Under the pieces are notes generated by a model. It had not been told where the DNA came from. It ran no database searches and saw only the letters and a program-made list of their open reading frames with translations. From assembly GCA_025403435.1 (NCBI GenBank), contig CM046354.1:17052424-17116423 (forward strand): DNA of 64,000 nucleotides. The letters are read 5' to 3'. Source of the DNA: Artocarpus heterophyllus. Taxonomy: Eukaryota > Streptophyta > Magnoliopsida > Rosales > Moraceae. Both the position numbers and the translations under genes were made by a program. Positions 12,861 to 23,481 of this stretch are shown here, piece by piece. The number at the start of each line of letters is the position of its first letter. Positions within the stretch are counted from its first letter, which is position 1.

Positions 12861-12861
<1 letters not shown>

Positions 12862-12890
<29 letters not shown>
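12862..12890. repeat. (ATT)n microsatellite
   Basis: About nine uninterrupted ATT/TTA trinucleotide units. Confidence 0.9.
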
Positions 12891-12892
<2 letters not shown>

Positions 12893-13186
12893 ATAATCTT
12901 ATTATTTAATAACTAGTTGAAAAGCACGTATTTTGTGCGTGTGTTAATATGGCAACACAAAAAAGAGTGAAAAATATTAAAGAGAAGAAATTAAATATGT
13001 ATGAATATAAGACAAATTTGAGCAAAAACAAATATGTATGACAAAAAAAAAATAAAAGGATATGAAAGAAAATAGGAGAAAAGAGAGAGAAAAAAATTTA
13101 TTTGAGTAGGACAATTTTGAAAAATAATTATAAAAATTATTTTCTTATCAATTTATAAGAGTTATATTGTTAATTATAAATTTATA

Positions 13187-13350
13187 GGGTGTTTAGCAAA
13201 GTTGATTAGAACCAAATTTTTAGTTCAAAACACTGTAGCATGTAAGAGCTTTACATAGTTGTAACTTTTTTTCTTATACTGTAGCATTTGATAGTTTTAT
13301 ACTATTCATAACCAAAAAGTTGGTTGTAACTAACTTTGCCAAACACCCCC
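13187..13350. mobile_element. MITE, family A, best-preserved copy
   Basis: The left end reads GGGTGTTTAGCAAAGTT and the right end, on the reverse strand, GGGGGTGTTTGGCAAAGTTA, giving terminal inverted repeats of about 17 bp. The interior contains 'cactgtagcatgtaagagct'. Flanks are TATA on the left and TTA on the right, loosely compatible with a PIF/Harbinger-type target, but the superfamily is an inference. Confidence 0.65.
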
Positions 13351-13479
13351 TTAGTTTCCATCCCCATCAAAAAATTATTCTCTGTTGGGATATATATGCT
13401 ACTGAATAATTACTTATATGCTATTGATTACTTTAATTATTATCCTTAAATATTATCCTTCCACAAATTGGGCCTTCCA

Positions 13480-13810
13480 CAACGGCTTTAAACCGTTGTG
13501 GAAAACTTTTACAACGGTTAAAAAGCCATTATGAAAACCTCCATCGTAGTGCCATATTGAGTTTTCACGATAGTTTTTTACCTTAGTGGAACGTTCGTTT
13601 AGCGCTAATTGGGTTCAGTACCATTCTATCACGAAAATTTTCTCAAAAAACTGTCGTGAAATGTTATCATTACATGAAGGGTTTTTTTAAAAACCGTTGT
13701 AAAAAAAGTTTCCTTGAACCTTACACAATGGTTTCTTTGAAAAACCGTTGTGTAAGGGTGCATTTTTACGACGATTATTAATAAAAACTGTCATAGAAAA
13801 TTGATCATGG
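13480..13810. repeat. CACTA subterminal repeats, 3' end
   Basis: Repeated inverted motifs such as 'cacaacggctttaaaccgttgtgg' and 'aaaaccgttgtgtaag' are spaced over about 330 bases. In CACTA elements such motifs bind the element's own DNA-binding protein. Confidence 0.7.
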
Positions 13811-13870
13811 GCAAAAAAAAAAAAAAAAAAACTCTGAATTTCTAATTTCTTACGGGATGGCTAATCTCAT

Positions 13871-14049
13871 TTATTATTTATTACTACAAGGCTCTGATTG
13901 CAAAATAAGATATGTATATTGAAATACAAAGTCTTTACAAATCATTTACATTGAACTATTTTATTATTTATTACTACAAGGCTCTGATTGCAAAATAGAT
14001 ATGTACATTGAAATACAAAGTCTTTACAAATCATTTACATTGAACTATT
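13871..14049. repeat. Tandem duplication, 90-bp unit
   Basis: Copy 1 at 13871-13960 and copy 2 at 13961-14049 differ by a one-base gap and very few substitutions. Both start with 'ttattatttattactacaag'. Confidence 0.9.
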
Positions 14050-15062
14050 TTACATAATCATTTATCTACTCTAATTATATATGAGATACCTACTTACAAA
14101 TTCTACCTACTCAACTTTAACCTCATTTATATCTTTATGCATATAAAATTCCTTTTTTGATAGCCCTTGTATACCATAATTAATTATATATCGTATGCAA
14201 CGTAAAATAAAGAACCACATTCTTGTTTAGGACACTTACGGTGGGAATATAGCATTCCATTCACTCACGTTGATACACCGCTTTCCACTTGAAGTTTCCA
14301 ATTGTTAAGCATCCTAATAGTGTGTCATGATTAAAATAAATTAATAAGCACAATTATATAAAACTTAACATAGTTAATTTTATAAGCAAAATTGATACTT
14401 ACAATCTTGTGAGTGATACAAAATCATCACGTGATTGGTGTTTGAGAGGATCAAACCACAATATTTAGTCCTTCCATGGTGAAACAAGTGCCAATATCTA
14501 ATGTTCTTTAACATTGTATGGTAGGAAGAATAATTTCCCTTTCGGTGCTTGAGCTATAAGGTTGAGGAGTGATGTGATGCACTCTCCAACATCACTATGT
14601 GGGTCTCTTGCAACACTTGGGACAAGGGCCTGCAATATGAAGCTGAAATTATAAGCCTTGCCTTGACGTTCACAATATTCCACAAAAAAACTACAATGAA
14701 AAACAATGCACTAACTTATTTGAATACACCTTACAACTCTACTTAGATTTTAAAAAGTAAGAATTAAGGATAAAGCTATTACTTGAGGTATACCATTATA
14801 CAACTCGCCTCGATTTTATCAAAGGTGATGAAGTAGTAAATGTCTTTATACTTCACATAAATAGGCATTTCATTGCCAGTGATTCCTCCTAGTATCAAAC
14901 ACTGAACCACCAACCCATCTCGCATGAAAGCATGTGCATATAAAGCCAACTGTATAAATTCTAAAGGAACTAAAGAGAAGTTAAATGAAGGCAAGGACTC
15001 ATTTGTAATGGGTTGTTTCCCAATAGCTCAATGTTGTTCTACCTCAAGTTGTGACTCTTTTG

Positions 15063-15370
15063 CTTTTCTAGCACACTTGTTTTGGGCTTTTCTTTCCCTC
15101 AACATCTTGAGGAACTTGGCTAGGCACTTGACTCGTCTTCGTTGTTACAACGACTACTATTGACCTTTTTGGACATGTAACGAAGCTTCCAACGGCTTCA
15201 CCCACAGTTGTTGCTTCTTTTCTAGCACATTTTTTTTGGGCGTTTCTTTCCCTCAACATCTTGAGGAATGTGGCTAGGCACTTAACTCATCTTCGTCATT
15301 GCAACGACTTCCATTAACCTCTTTGGTCATGCAACAAAGCTTTTAGTGGCTTCACCCACAGTTGTTGCTT
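15063..15370. repeat. Tandem duplication, 154-bp unit
   Basis: Copies at 15063-15216 and 15217-15370 both run from 'cttttctagcac' to 'cacagttgttgctt', with scattered substitutions. The unit is not a multiple of three, so the duplication shifts the reading frame of the host pseudogene. Confidence 0.85.
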
Positions 15371-16660
15371 TAATTGTCGAAACAGGTAATTCTGGCAGTC
15401 TAACTATAGGGGTAATGATGTTAGCGTGTATGTTTTCGTCCCCTAAGGGCTCTTCTATGGACTGTATCAGTTGAAAGACTTTCCAATCATGCCTCTCCAA
15501 GTATAACAAGTGTACACTTACCATTAATTCTATTATCAACAAAGAGTCTACATTTTTTATGTTGTTTTCGCTCTTGACGATGAAGTGACAATGGTATTTC
15601 TGGAGCTTTTGAAGCTTCTGTTTCGTTGTCGAGAGGGTTGCAGCTAGCCTTAAAGCTGTTGCATTGTGAAATGGTCTCATCCGTTGGTTTGACATCTCCT
15701 TGGGAAAGAAATTTGGTCACAAGGCCTCGCTGTTTTACAATTTCTCTTTTCATCTTCGACACTTAGGAATCAAATTTTGAAGTTGGTCGGAGGTCGAAGT
15801 ATTAAGACTACTTAATATGCTTAGATTGACCGTGAACATGTCTTGAATGTTCTGGTTTTCCTAGTGTCCTTATCAGTATGTCATCGTTACCGATGGACTC
15901 GAAGGTCCCTTAACTTTATTGCTCCGTGTACTCATCTTGTAAAATAATAACAAACCAAGTTGTTCTTAATGTGTTTCAAAAGTCATAAAATTACGAATTA
16001 AGAATTTCAGTTCAATAAACTTACAATCAAGTTTCCAATTTCTGAATAATTTGGATTTTTAAATTGTCCATCAGGACCTTGACCCACAACTCCTCCCGTG
16101 ATGGTAGTACACCCGTCTCAGGTAACTGTATTTAGTTATGTTAGTAACATATTAATGATAAAATAAATGATATATGTAATATGAGTAAGATAATAACATA
16201 CCAGTACTTGCTCGTGCATTCGATATTCGCCTCATCCAACCATAGAACCGTATTTATTTTGTGCTCTTATTTTTCTTGCGTTTGCCGATAGAAGTTGGAA
16301 TTTAGTGGAACATCGATACTTAAAAAATGCTTCCCAATCGTCATCGGCTATAGAGGGGTCTTTGTGTACTACTATAGGGGGTCGTTTATATATATTGTCA
16401 CCGTCATCTGGAATATAAAGGTTAGGCTTTACAAAAGTGACGTAGAGATCATATCTAAACCCTTTGCTAATTCACTACAAATCTTCATTACCACTCATCA
16501 ATTGTGGAATCTTCGTAAATCTCTCCTCAAATAAAATCTCTTACTTTGTCCAAATCTTTAGTCCTCTAGTCTTTAACCTATATTAGAACATGCTCTCAAC
16601 TAAGAACTCTAATCCAACTACTTAATTAACTTTTGGCTGTGCCTTCCAGTTGGCCTTTTG

Positions 16661-17026
16661 CATCAAATGGCACTTATATTCCTAATCCTCTCTTCTTCAT
16701 CCGATGAACTCTTTTCATTAAAGTAGTTGTCTGCTCAAAATCAACTTTGGGATCGAATTTAGTTTTCCTTCGGGGCTTGCTAATTTGTTTTTCCTTGCTA
16801 CGTTGAGAGGAAGATGGCACACACTTCTATTCTTAATCCTTTTCATCAAATGTCACTTTTATTATTAATCCTCTCTTCTTCATCCGATGAACTCTTTTCA
16901 TTAAAGTAGCTCTCTGCTCAAAATCAACTTTGGGATCGAATTTAGTTTTTCTTCGGGGCTTGCTAATTTGTTTTTCCTTGCTGCGCTGAGAGGAAGATGG
17001 CACACACTCTTCATACTCTTCATTAT
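16661..17026. repeat. Tandem duplication, 183-bp unit, in frame
   Basis: Copies at 16661-16843 and 16844-17026 are nearly identical in the stretch from 'aatcctctcttcttcatccg' to 'agaggaagatggcacacac'. The unit is 61 codons, so the duplication keeps the minus-strand frame and repeats the basic N-terminal segment of the second CACTA gene. Confidence 0.9.
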
Positions 17027-18039
17027 AGTCTTCATTATCATTCTATTATGACATTTTTACCTAATCTAAACTAAATCCTCATGGAAAGAAAGTCACATAA
17101 ATTGACATTAACCAATCAACCAAATTATTAGATTTAATTTGAAAACAAAAGGTAAACTATAATTAATAGTGATAGTGAATAAAACAAATTATTAACTAAT
17201 ACAGTTAATTAATACAACAAATTAATAGAATTAACAATAATAACAAAAATATAACTAATTAACATAACATAACATAAACTCAACCTAAAGAACACAAAAA
17301 TAACAAATCTAAATTACAAAACTAATTGCTAGTGATGGTCATAGAGGCCTTTCATCAAACATGTAGTGGGTAATACAACAATACCAAGTCTAGAACTAAA
17401 ACTAAGTTTAGAACTGACTATAAAATAGCACTAAGTTTTAAACCAACAATCAAACTCTTGCAACATTAAAGCTAAACAACATTAAGTTTAGAACTAACAC
17501 TTATACTAAAGCTAATTAAAAATAAAATTAATTAAAAATTGTAAAACTATATAACTAATAAACAGCAAATACAATTGCAAAACTGTAGAACTAAAAAATA
17601 AAAAAAAACAACCAAATACTTGTTCAAAACTATGACGTACTAATATGCTTTGGCAAGGCAAGCTCACTAGAGGGCTACCTCAACGGCGGCAGAGAGGAAC
17701 GTGGCGGGAGGAAAACCGTTGTCAGATTTGAGGGTCGAAAAGAGGCAAGAGAGAGAGAAAGGATTTATGTGACAACGTGGGTTTGGGTCATTGTCCTATT
17801 CCACTTGCTCGTGGGTTTGGGTTGACGGCTGCAAAGGATGTGGTGTGGGGTTGGGTCGATGATGACAGCAGCGGCAGAGTCGTGGGGGCGAAGTATGAGA
17901 GAAAGGGTGTCTTGGGGGCGAAGTGTGAGAGAAAGGGGGGGTTTGAGAGTTTGAGAGTAAAATTTCGAATTAGATGGGAAGGAATTATAAGCCCTGGTGC
18001 AGGTTTAAATTAGAGTAGGGGCTAAAACTACACCGTTTT

Positions 18040-18180
18040 AGCTCTCCATTACATGATGGTTTATAAGAGAAACAATCGTAGAATGTTTTTCTTTAACGAT
18101 GGTTTTATTTAAAAACCGTCGTGTAAAGGAATAATTTACGATGGTTTTCATAAAAAGACCGTCATAAAAAATTGATCAAA
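18040..18180. repeat. CACTA-type subterminal repeats, internal array
   Basis: Units like 'gatggttttatttaaaaaccgtcgt' and 'gatggttttcataaaaagaccgtc' occur here, between the two CACTA genes. The array lies upstream of the second gene, so it may act in its regulation, or it may be the end of a separate element. Confidence 0.6.
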
Positions 18181-18383
18181 GCACCCCTTCTCAAACCTTT
18201 TTATTGTTTGCCCAGGGTGGCCTGCCAATGTGTTATGCATCCAATGACCTAGAGTTTTTACTTTTTGCTATTTTTATCATAAAAATAACTATGTATAAAT
18301 ATATTCCTTAGCTTAAAAATAAGAAAAAACAAAAACAAAAAAACTACATTGAAATAAATTTATATAAATTTGTTTACAAATGC

Positions 18384-21300
18384 TTATTTTTTTCTGCATT
18401 TTTTCTTTAGTTCCTCAATACATGTCCATTCCACATATTTGCAAAGCAAGTGGGAAATATCATAATCAAAACCATCAATCTCTTCAACCAATGGCAATCC
18501 CTTTGTGAATAAGGGGATGTCCATGCAATCCTCGGTAACTTCTTCATTCCACATCTTTGCATAGCAAGTGGGAAACATCATTATCAAAATCATCAATCTC
18601 TTTAAGAGGTGGCAATCCCTTTTTAAATAAGGGGATGTCCATGCAATCTTTAGTAACTTCTTCACCATCACTAACTACTCTTGGCTTTATTTGGAAGACT
18701 AGGGGCAATTCTAAATCTTCAGGAACTGTTGTGTAAAAAACTTAGATTGCTTGTGATGCCATAATGAATGGATCATTTTTGTATCCCAATCTCCTAAATT
18801 CAATCACCTTGACACCGTCATTATCGGTCTTGACATAGTTATCGTTAGCCCATTTGCACTTAAAAAGTGCTATGTGCAATCCCCCATAACGAAGTTCGCA
18901 AATATCTTCAATGAAACCAAAGTAGTTCATGGTCCTATATACCGGATTCTTGTCCTTGGTAGAGGAAATATGTGTAGCCTCAGTATAAAGAGCCACATCG
19001 CTATTTTAGACGGGATGCTTCTAATCTCTTTTGCGAGTGTAAAAAGTGTAACCATTTATAGAATATGATGTATTCCTTGTAACAACAAATGAAGGTCATC
19101 TAACTAGGTTCTTTGAGTCTTGTGACACGCTTCTATCTTGTGATGTGCAACACTTGGCATAGATGTGTACTCTAATCCACTTCTAAAAGATCTGATTGTG
19201 TTCATCTTGCAAACAATTCTCATTTCTTGATCTTTTCAAGTTTGCCTTTTTTAATTCATTTATGTGCACCTCAATAAAAGGCTCTATTTCATTAGCATTA
19301 TGCAAGACATAAAGACAAGCTTGCTCCCACTCCCCTCGATTTATCGAGGAAGCATTGCCAATAGATAGTCCCCTAGCCTTAATGCTTATTGTCTTTGGCA
19401 CCCAATTGCTTCAGCATTGGACAAATACTCAGAGCAAAATTCAACCGATTCCTCTACTATGTTACTTTCTATGATACATTCCTCTGGCCTATTTTGGTTC
19501 TTCACATAGCCCTTAAGAACCTTCATATACCTTTCAAATGGGTATATCTATCTCAAATATACCGGTCTGTATAACTTAACTTCACGTATTAAGTGCACCG
19601 TTAGATGAATCATGATGTCAAAAAATGCATGCGGAAAATACTTCTCAAGCATACACGAGGTTTGCACCAACTCTAATTGTAGTGAATCTAGCATAAATAG
19701 ATCAATTATCTTGGTGCATATTGAATTAAAGAACAAGCACAGCTTTGTAATTGCAAATCTCACATACTTTGTTAGAATTCTCCACAACTCTAGTGGTAGT
19801 AATTGTCACATCAACACATGACAATCATGTGTTTATGTCAATAAGTTTTAAATCATTCACCAACACCAACTTTTTAAAGTTTGAAGAATAGTTGTCTGAA
19901 ACTTTCAGCGAAGCAAGCTATTCACAAAGCTTTCTCTTTTTTTCTTATGAAAACGTGTGCTTTACTGGAGGTAAGTAAGTGTGGTTCCTTCTTTTCTTAA
20001 GAAACAAATTAGGCCTAATCTCCATTTTTGTAAGATCCAACTGTACTTTTTCACCATCCTTAGTCTTGTCTAGAACGTCAAGCAACACATCGACTATTGA
20101 TTCACAAATGTTTTTCTCAATATATATAACATCTAAGCAATGACGAACAAAAAGTGTCTTCCAAAATAGAAGTTCGAAAAAGATTAGTTTCTTTTTCCAT
20201 AGTCCATCTATCGGCGGCTCATCCTTACCTCGCTTTGTCTTCCTGAGTACCACTTTTACATCATTTACCATTTCAAAAATTTGTTCACTGTCAAAGGCCA
20301 AGGAGGGTCTCTTTCTTTGTGTTGCTTTAAAGGCTTTCTTTTGTTTGAGGTAATGTTGATCTCTTAGCAGCCATCTTTTATGAACAAGAAAAACAGTTTT
20401 CTTACTATGTTTTAACCATTTGTAAGACAATTCCTTCATATAAATAGGACAACCAATAGAACTCTTTACTGAATAACCAGATAAATTGCTATATGTAGGG
20501 AAGTCATTAATTGTCCATTTCAACATTGCACAGAGTGTGAACCTCTCTTTTCAGTAAGCATCTCTAACTTTGATTCCATTTTTCCATAAGTTCTTTAGGT
20601 CATCGATTAACAATGCCAAGTAGACATCAACGTCATTCCCTGGTGGGTGAGGACCCAAAATCAATAAGACAACATTAAGAACATCCGCTGCATGCGCATT
20701 TTTGAATAAAGATTGTAGTTGACAAATATTATGGGCCAAGTGCTATGCCTATTGCTCATGTTACCATGTAGGTTCACTCCATCCATCGACAAAGCGAAAT
20801 GTATATTTCTTGGATCTATACTAAACTCGGGATGATTGACTTCAAAAGTCTTCCATTGTGGTGAATCTGCTCGATGTCTAAGCATATTGTCATTAACCCA
20901 TTTGTCATGATGCCACGTCAAATTCTTGGCATGCTCTGTATTTTTGAATAAACGCCTCAAAGTGGTACCAGTGGATGTACCACAGCACCTTGTTGGCACT
21001 CCATTCTTATTGTCTTTTGGCTCCTTTCTTTTCTTCCACCTTAACTCTTTACAAACGAGACAATACTTCTCATCCTTATACTTATTCCTATAAAGAACAC
21101 AATCATTTTTACAAGCATGAATTTTTTCATGCTCCATTCCCATGGTGCTCAAAGTCTTTTTAGCCTCATACGTACTAGTTGGTAATTTATTACCCTTTAG
21201 TACAAGCCTTCCTAGAAATTCCAAAAGATTTGTGAAACTAAAATTTGACCACCCACCCAACGCTTTCAAATTCCATAATTTAACTAAAGTAGACAATTTA

Positions 21301-21740
21301 GTTTAATTGGTATACCTCTCATACACAGATGTCTCGGCATCATTCGTCATTATCTCAAATAAGTCTGGATGGTGTAAAAAGTGTTTTTTCAAATCATTGA
21401 CCATGTCAACCATATTGTCGTGATCATCCATATTATCTTCCACAATAGGTTCCTTTTCTTTACTTACTAAAGTTGGATTGAACTTAGACTTGCCATGAAA
21501 ATGCCACATTTGATAACTACATATAATCTGATTTTGAAATAAATGTCCTTTAACAATTAGAATTAAATGCGATCTATGGTTTCCATATTGAATACAAGGA
21601 CACCGAATTTTATCCCCTTGGGCATGAGTTTTGGTAAAATCCAATAACTCTTTCACACCATTCACATATTCTCTAGTTAATCGAAAATCCCACATCCATT
21701 TCCTATCCATTTCACAAATTCTAAATCGAAATATATACAA
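18384..21740 (-). pseudogene. TNP2-like CACTA transposase, degenerate
   Basis: The order of domains is that of TNP2 transposases. The N-terminal association domain is at 21740-21303, around MDRKWMWDFRL. The Transposase_21 core follows at 21296-20661 (LKALGGWSNFSFTNLLEFL, EKIHACKNDCVLYR, NHPEFSIDPRN) and continues through GNDVDVYLALLIDDLKNLW and LKWTINDFPTYSNLSGYS. Then come IFFELLFWKTLFVRHCLDVI, a DUF4218 segment (CMLEKYFPHAFFDIMIHL) and a DUF4216 segment (KNDPFIMASQAI). It is broken by an in-frame TAA at about 21300, a frameshift near 20670-20740, a TGA near 20540, a TAG at 19548-19550 in place of a conserved Trp, later frame changes and a 118-bp duplication. A working protein would cut and move CACTA elements; this copy cannot. 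Confidence 0.85.
18429..18664. repeat. Tandem duplication, 118-bp unit
   Basis: Copies at 18429-18546 and 18547-18664 both begin 'ttccacat.tttgca.agcaa'. The unit repeats the codons for a DCMDIPLF segment at the transposase C-terminus, but 118 is not a multiple of three, so the frame shifts. Confidence 0.85.
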
Positions 21741-22030
21741 TGCAATTCAATTAAAAAAAAATTTCACAAATTAATTAACTACAATATGTAAATCATACCA
21801 TAAATCTACAAATTTCATAAATTATTCACGCCCATCAATTTTAATATAGCTAATCATACTCAAATATGCACAAATTACACATACACATCATATTCAAATA
21901 ATAAATTGTATCCATAAAACAAATTAATCATACCCATTGTTGAGGGAAATCTTCATGATGAGAAAATCATCTGAAGTTCATACCCTCTTAAAACCGAGCA
22001 CCCGAACAGGTTGGCTGAAATGACCAATCC

Positions 22031-22476
22031 GAACAGGACAGGATCCGTCCGACTAGGGACCTGTCCGACCAGGGACCTGTCCGACCAGGACAAGATCTGT
22101 CTGACCAGAGACCTGTCTGACCAGGATCTGCCCGACCAGGGACCTGTCCGACTAGGGACCTGTCCGACCAGGGATCCGTCCGACCAGGGACCTGTCCGAC
22201 CAGGGACCCGTCCTACCAGGACAGGATCTGTCTGACCAGAGACTCGTCCGACCAGGGACCCGTCCGACTAGGACAGGATCTGTCTGACCAGAGACCTGTC
22301 GGACCAGGGACCTGTCAGACCAGGGACCCGTCCGACCAGGATCTGCCCGACCAGGGACCTGTCCGACCAGGGACCTGTCCGACCAGGATCTGCCCGACCA
22401 GGGATCTGTCTGACCAGAGACCTGTTCAACCGGGACCTGTCCAATCAGGGACCCGTCCGACCAGGATCTGTCCGAC
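22031..22476. repeat. GC-rich 16-bp minisatellite in the solo LTR
   Basis: The array consists of variants of 'gggacctgtccgacca', roughly 28 units, with a longer variant containing 'ggacaggatctgtctgacca'. Because the period is 16, each frame repeats every 16 codons, which creates open frames on both strands (22011-22235 plus, 22152-22493 minus). These are by-products of the repeat. Confidence 0.9.
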
Positions 22477-22611
22477 TTTCCCAAAGACCACAACGTGGCA
22501 CCATCTCAACCCTCCGTTGGGCAATCCTCCTTCTCAGGAGATCGTGACACCTGTCGCTGGACACCTAGGTTACGGGCCAAACCGGTCCATACCCGGATCC
22601 AAGCTAAACTC

Positions 22612-22619
22612 TATAAATA
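22612..22619 (+). promoter_or_regulatory. TATA box of the solo LTR
   Basis: The sequence 'ctataaatag' lies directly 3' of the U3 minisatellite and before the R-U5-like part, where an LTR promoter is expected. Confidence 0.5.
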
Positions 22620-23261
22620 GGAGCATCAATTCCACCACAAAGGTATGGGCATTCTTCTCTCGCCTACTCTGCCTTTCCTTAGCTCTTCCCGGTCAGAACA
22701 CTGACTTGAGCGTCGGAGCGCCCTTGGCAGACACCAAACTGGTGTCCCCATACTCCGAGGCCTTCTCTCCTCTTGCAGATCCGACCAGACTAGGCCGAGC
22801 CGGGCAGAACAGGGAACCCGACCACCGTGCGTCCCCGCACGCGGTGTTGTGCCGAAATCAGGCATCAACACCCATTATATCCAAAAAACTAGTCATACTA
22901 AAAGATCAACAAATTAATCATATCTATATCCAAATAACTAATCATATCCACAAAACAACAAACATTGATCAATAATACTAATTGATTTATAAATTATACT
23001 AATTGATCTATAAATTAATTATACCCAACATATCTAAATAACTTATCATAATTATAAACTCACAAACCAAAAAGCTAATCAACAAAATCAAAACCTATTT
23101 ATAAATATAACTAATTAAAACTTACAATTAGGAAGAAGATTAAGGAGGATGGAGGCAGAAAAGGACGGCGACTACAGTTTTGAGAGGTTTTGGATGTATT
23201 TTTGAGAGTTGGGTTTGTAATTCGTGTCTGATTATCAAGCTAAAATAGGGATTTTAATGTA

Positions 23262-23450
23262 CATTTCACAACGGTTTTTCATCTTACACAATAGTTTTTT
23301 GTTAAAACCATTGTGTATAATGTAACCTACCACGATGTTTTTTCTTAAAAACTATCATGAAAGAAGTCGCATCCTACCATGACAGTTTTCGTCTTCTTGG
23401 GCAAACTCCCCACGTTTTTTTCTCCCTTACCACGACAGTTTTAAAAAAAA
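23262..23450. repeat. CACTA subterminal repeats, 5' end
   Basis: Units such as 'cacaacggtttttcatcttac', 'aaaaccattgtgtata' and 'accacgacagttttaaa' recur over about 190 bases, mirroring the array at 13.5 kb. Confidence 0.65.
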
Positions 23451-23481
23451 GCATTAAATAAGGGTAGTATAATCTCAAATA

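Larger units (their letters stand above)
14400..17054 (-). pseudogene. CACTA second gene: Ptta/En/Spm domain with degenerate Ulp1-like end
   Basis: The likely start is the ATG at 17054, in a frame with two early stops followed by the acidic stretch NDNEDYNEEYEE. Next comes a basic segment, QISKPRRKTKFDPKVDFEQ, present twice because of an in-frame 61-codon duplication. At about 16450-16210 the frame reads LYVTFVKPNLYIPDDG and ADDDWEAFFKYRCSTKFQ, then KIRAQNKYGS, which fits the plant transposase Ptta/En/Spm (Transposase_24) pattern. A likely intron donor follows at 16199. The 3' part (14960-14400) reads FFLPYNVKEH, then a stop where Trp is expected, then ILALVSPWKD and WFDPL, resembling the catalytic end of Ulp1/C48 proteases. 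Frames are broken by stops and by a 154-bp duplication, so it is not functional. Known role of such genes: partner of the TNP2 transposase. Confidence 0.6.
21938..22870 (+). mobile_element. Solo LTR, probably Ty3/gypsy type, nested in the CACTA element
   Basis: The element starts TGTTGAGG and ends GGCATCAACA, giving TGTTGA/TCAACA inverted tips. It is flanked on both sides by the perfect 5-bp duplication CCCAT (21933-21937 and 22871-22875). It is strikingly GC-richer than its surroundings. The first half (U3) is filled by a 16-bp minisatellite. A TATA box at 22612-22619 precedes a stretch typical of gypsy R-U5, with 'ctgacttgagcgtcggagcg'. No internal retrotransposon sequence or second LTR is adjacent, so it is a solo LTR left by recombination between LTRs. 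The gypsy assignment rests on the R-U5 style only. The open frame 22517-22975 inside it is not a gene. Confidence 0.85.
13400..23460 (-). mobile_element. CACTA (En/Spm) transposon, about 10 kb, degenerate
   Basis: Three arrays of inverted subterminal repeats, with units like 'acaacggctttaaaccgttgt', lie at 13480-13810, 18040-18180 and 23262-23450. Between the outer arrays sit a TNP2-type transposase pseudogene and a second pseudogene of the Ptta/En/Spm plus Ulp1-like type, both on the minus strand and in the usual CACTA gene order. The CACTA termini are eroded, so the outer limits are approximate. The middle array may be an intergenic regulatory block or mark the join of two adjacent elements. 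A solo LTR (21938-22870) is nested in the 5' part, and four short tandem duplications lie within it. Confidence 0.7.

Noticed and set aside
17777..18013. 78-codon plus-strand open frame
   Set aside because: Lies antisense to the leader of the second CACTA gene, is low-complexity Gly/Val-rich, and has no family match.
22011..22493. Open frames on both strands (74 and 113 codons) with regular repeats
   Set aside because: They arise from the 16-bp minisatellite, whose period cycles through all frames; no independent coding evidence.
22517..22975. 152-codon plus-strand open frame
   Set aside because: It spans the R-U5 part of the solo LTR and runs past the target duplication into CACTA sequence, so it cannot be a single gene.
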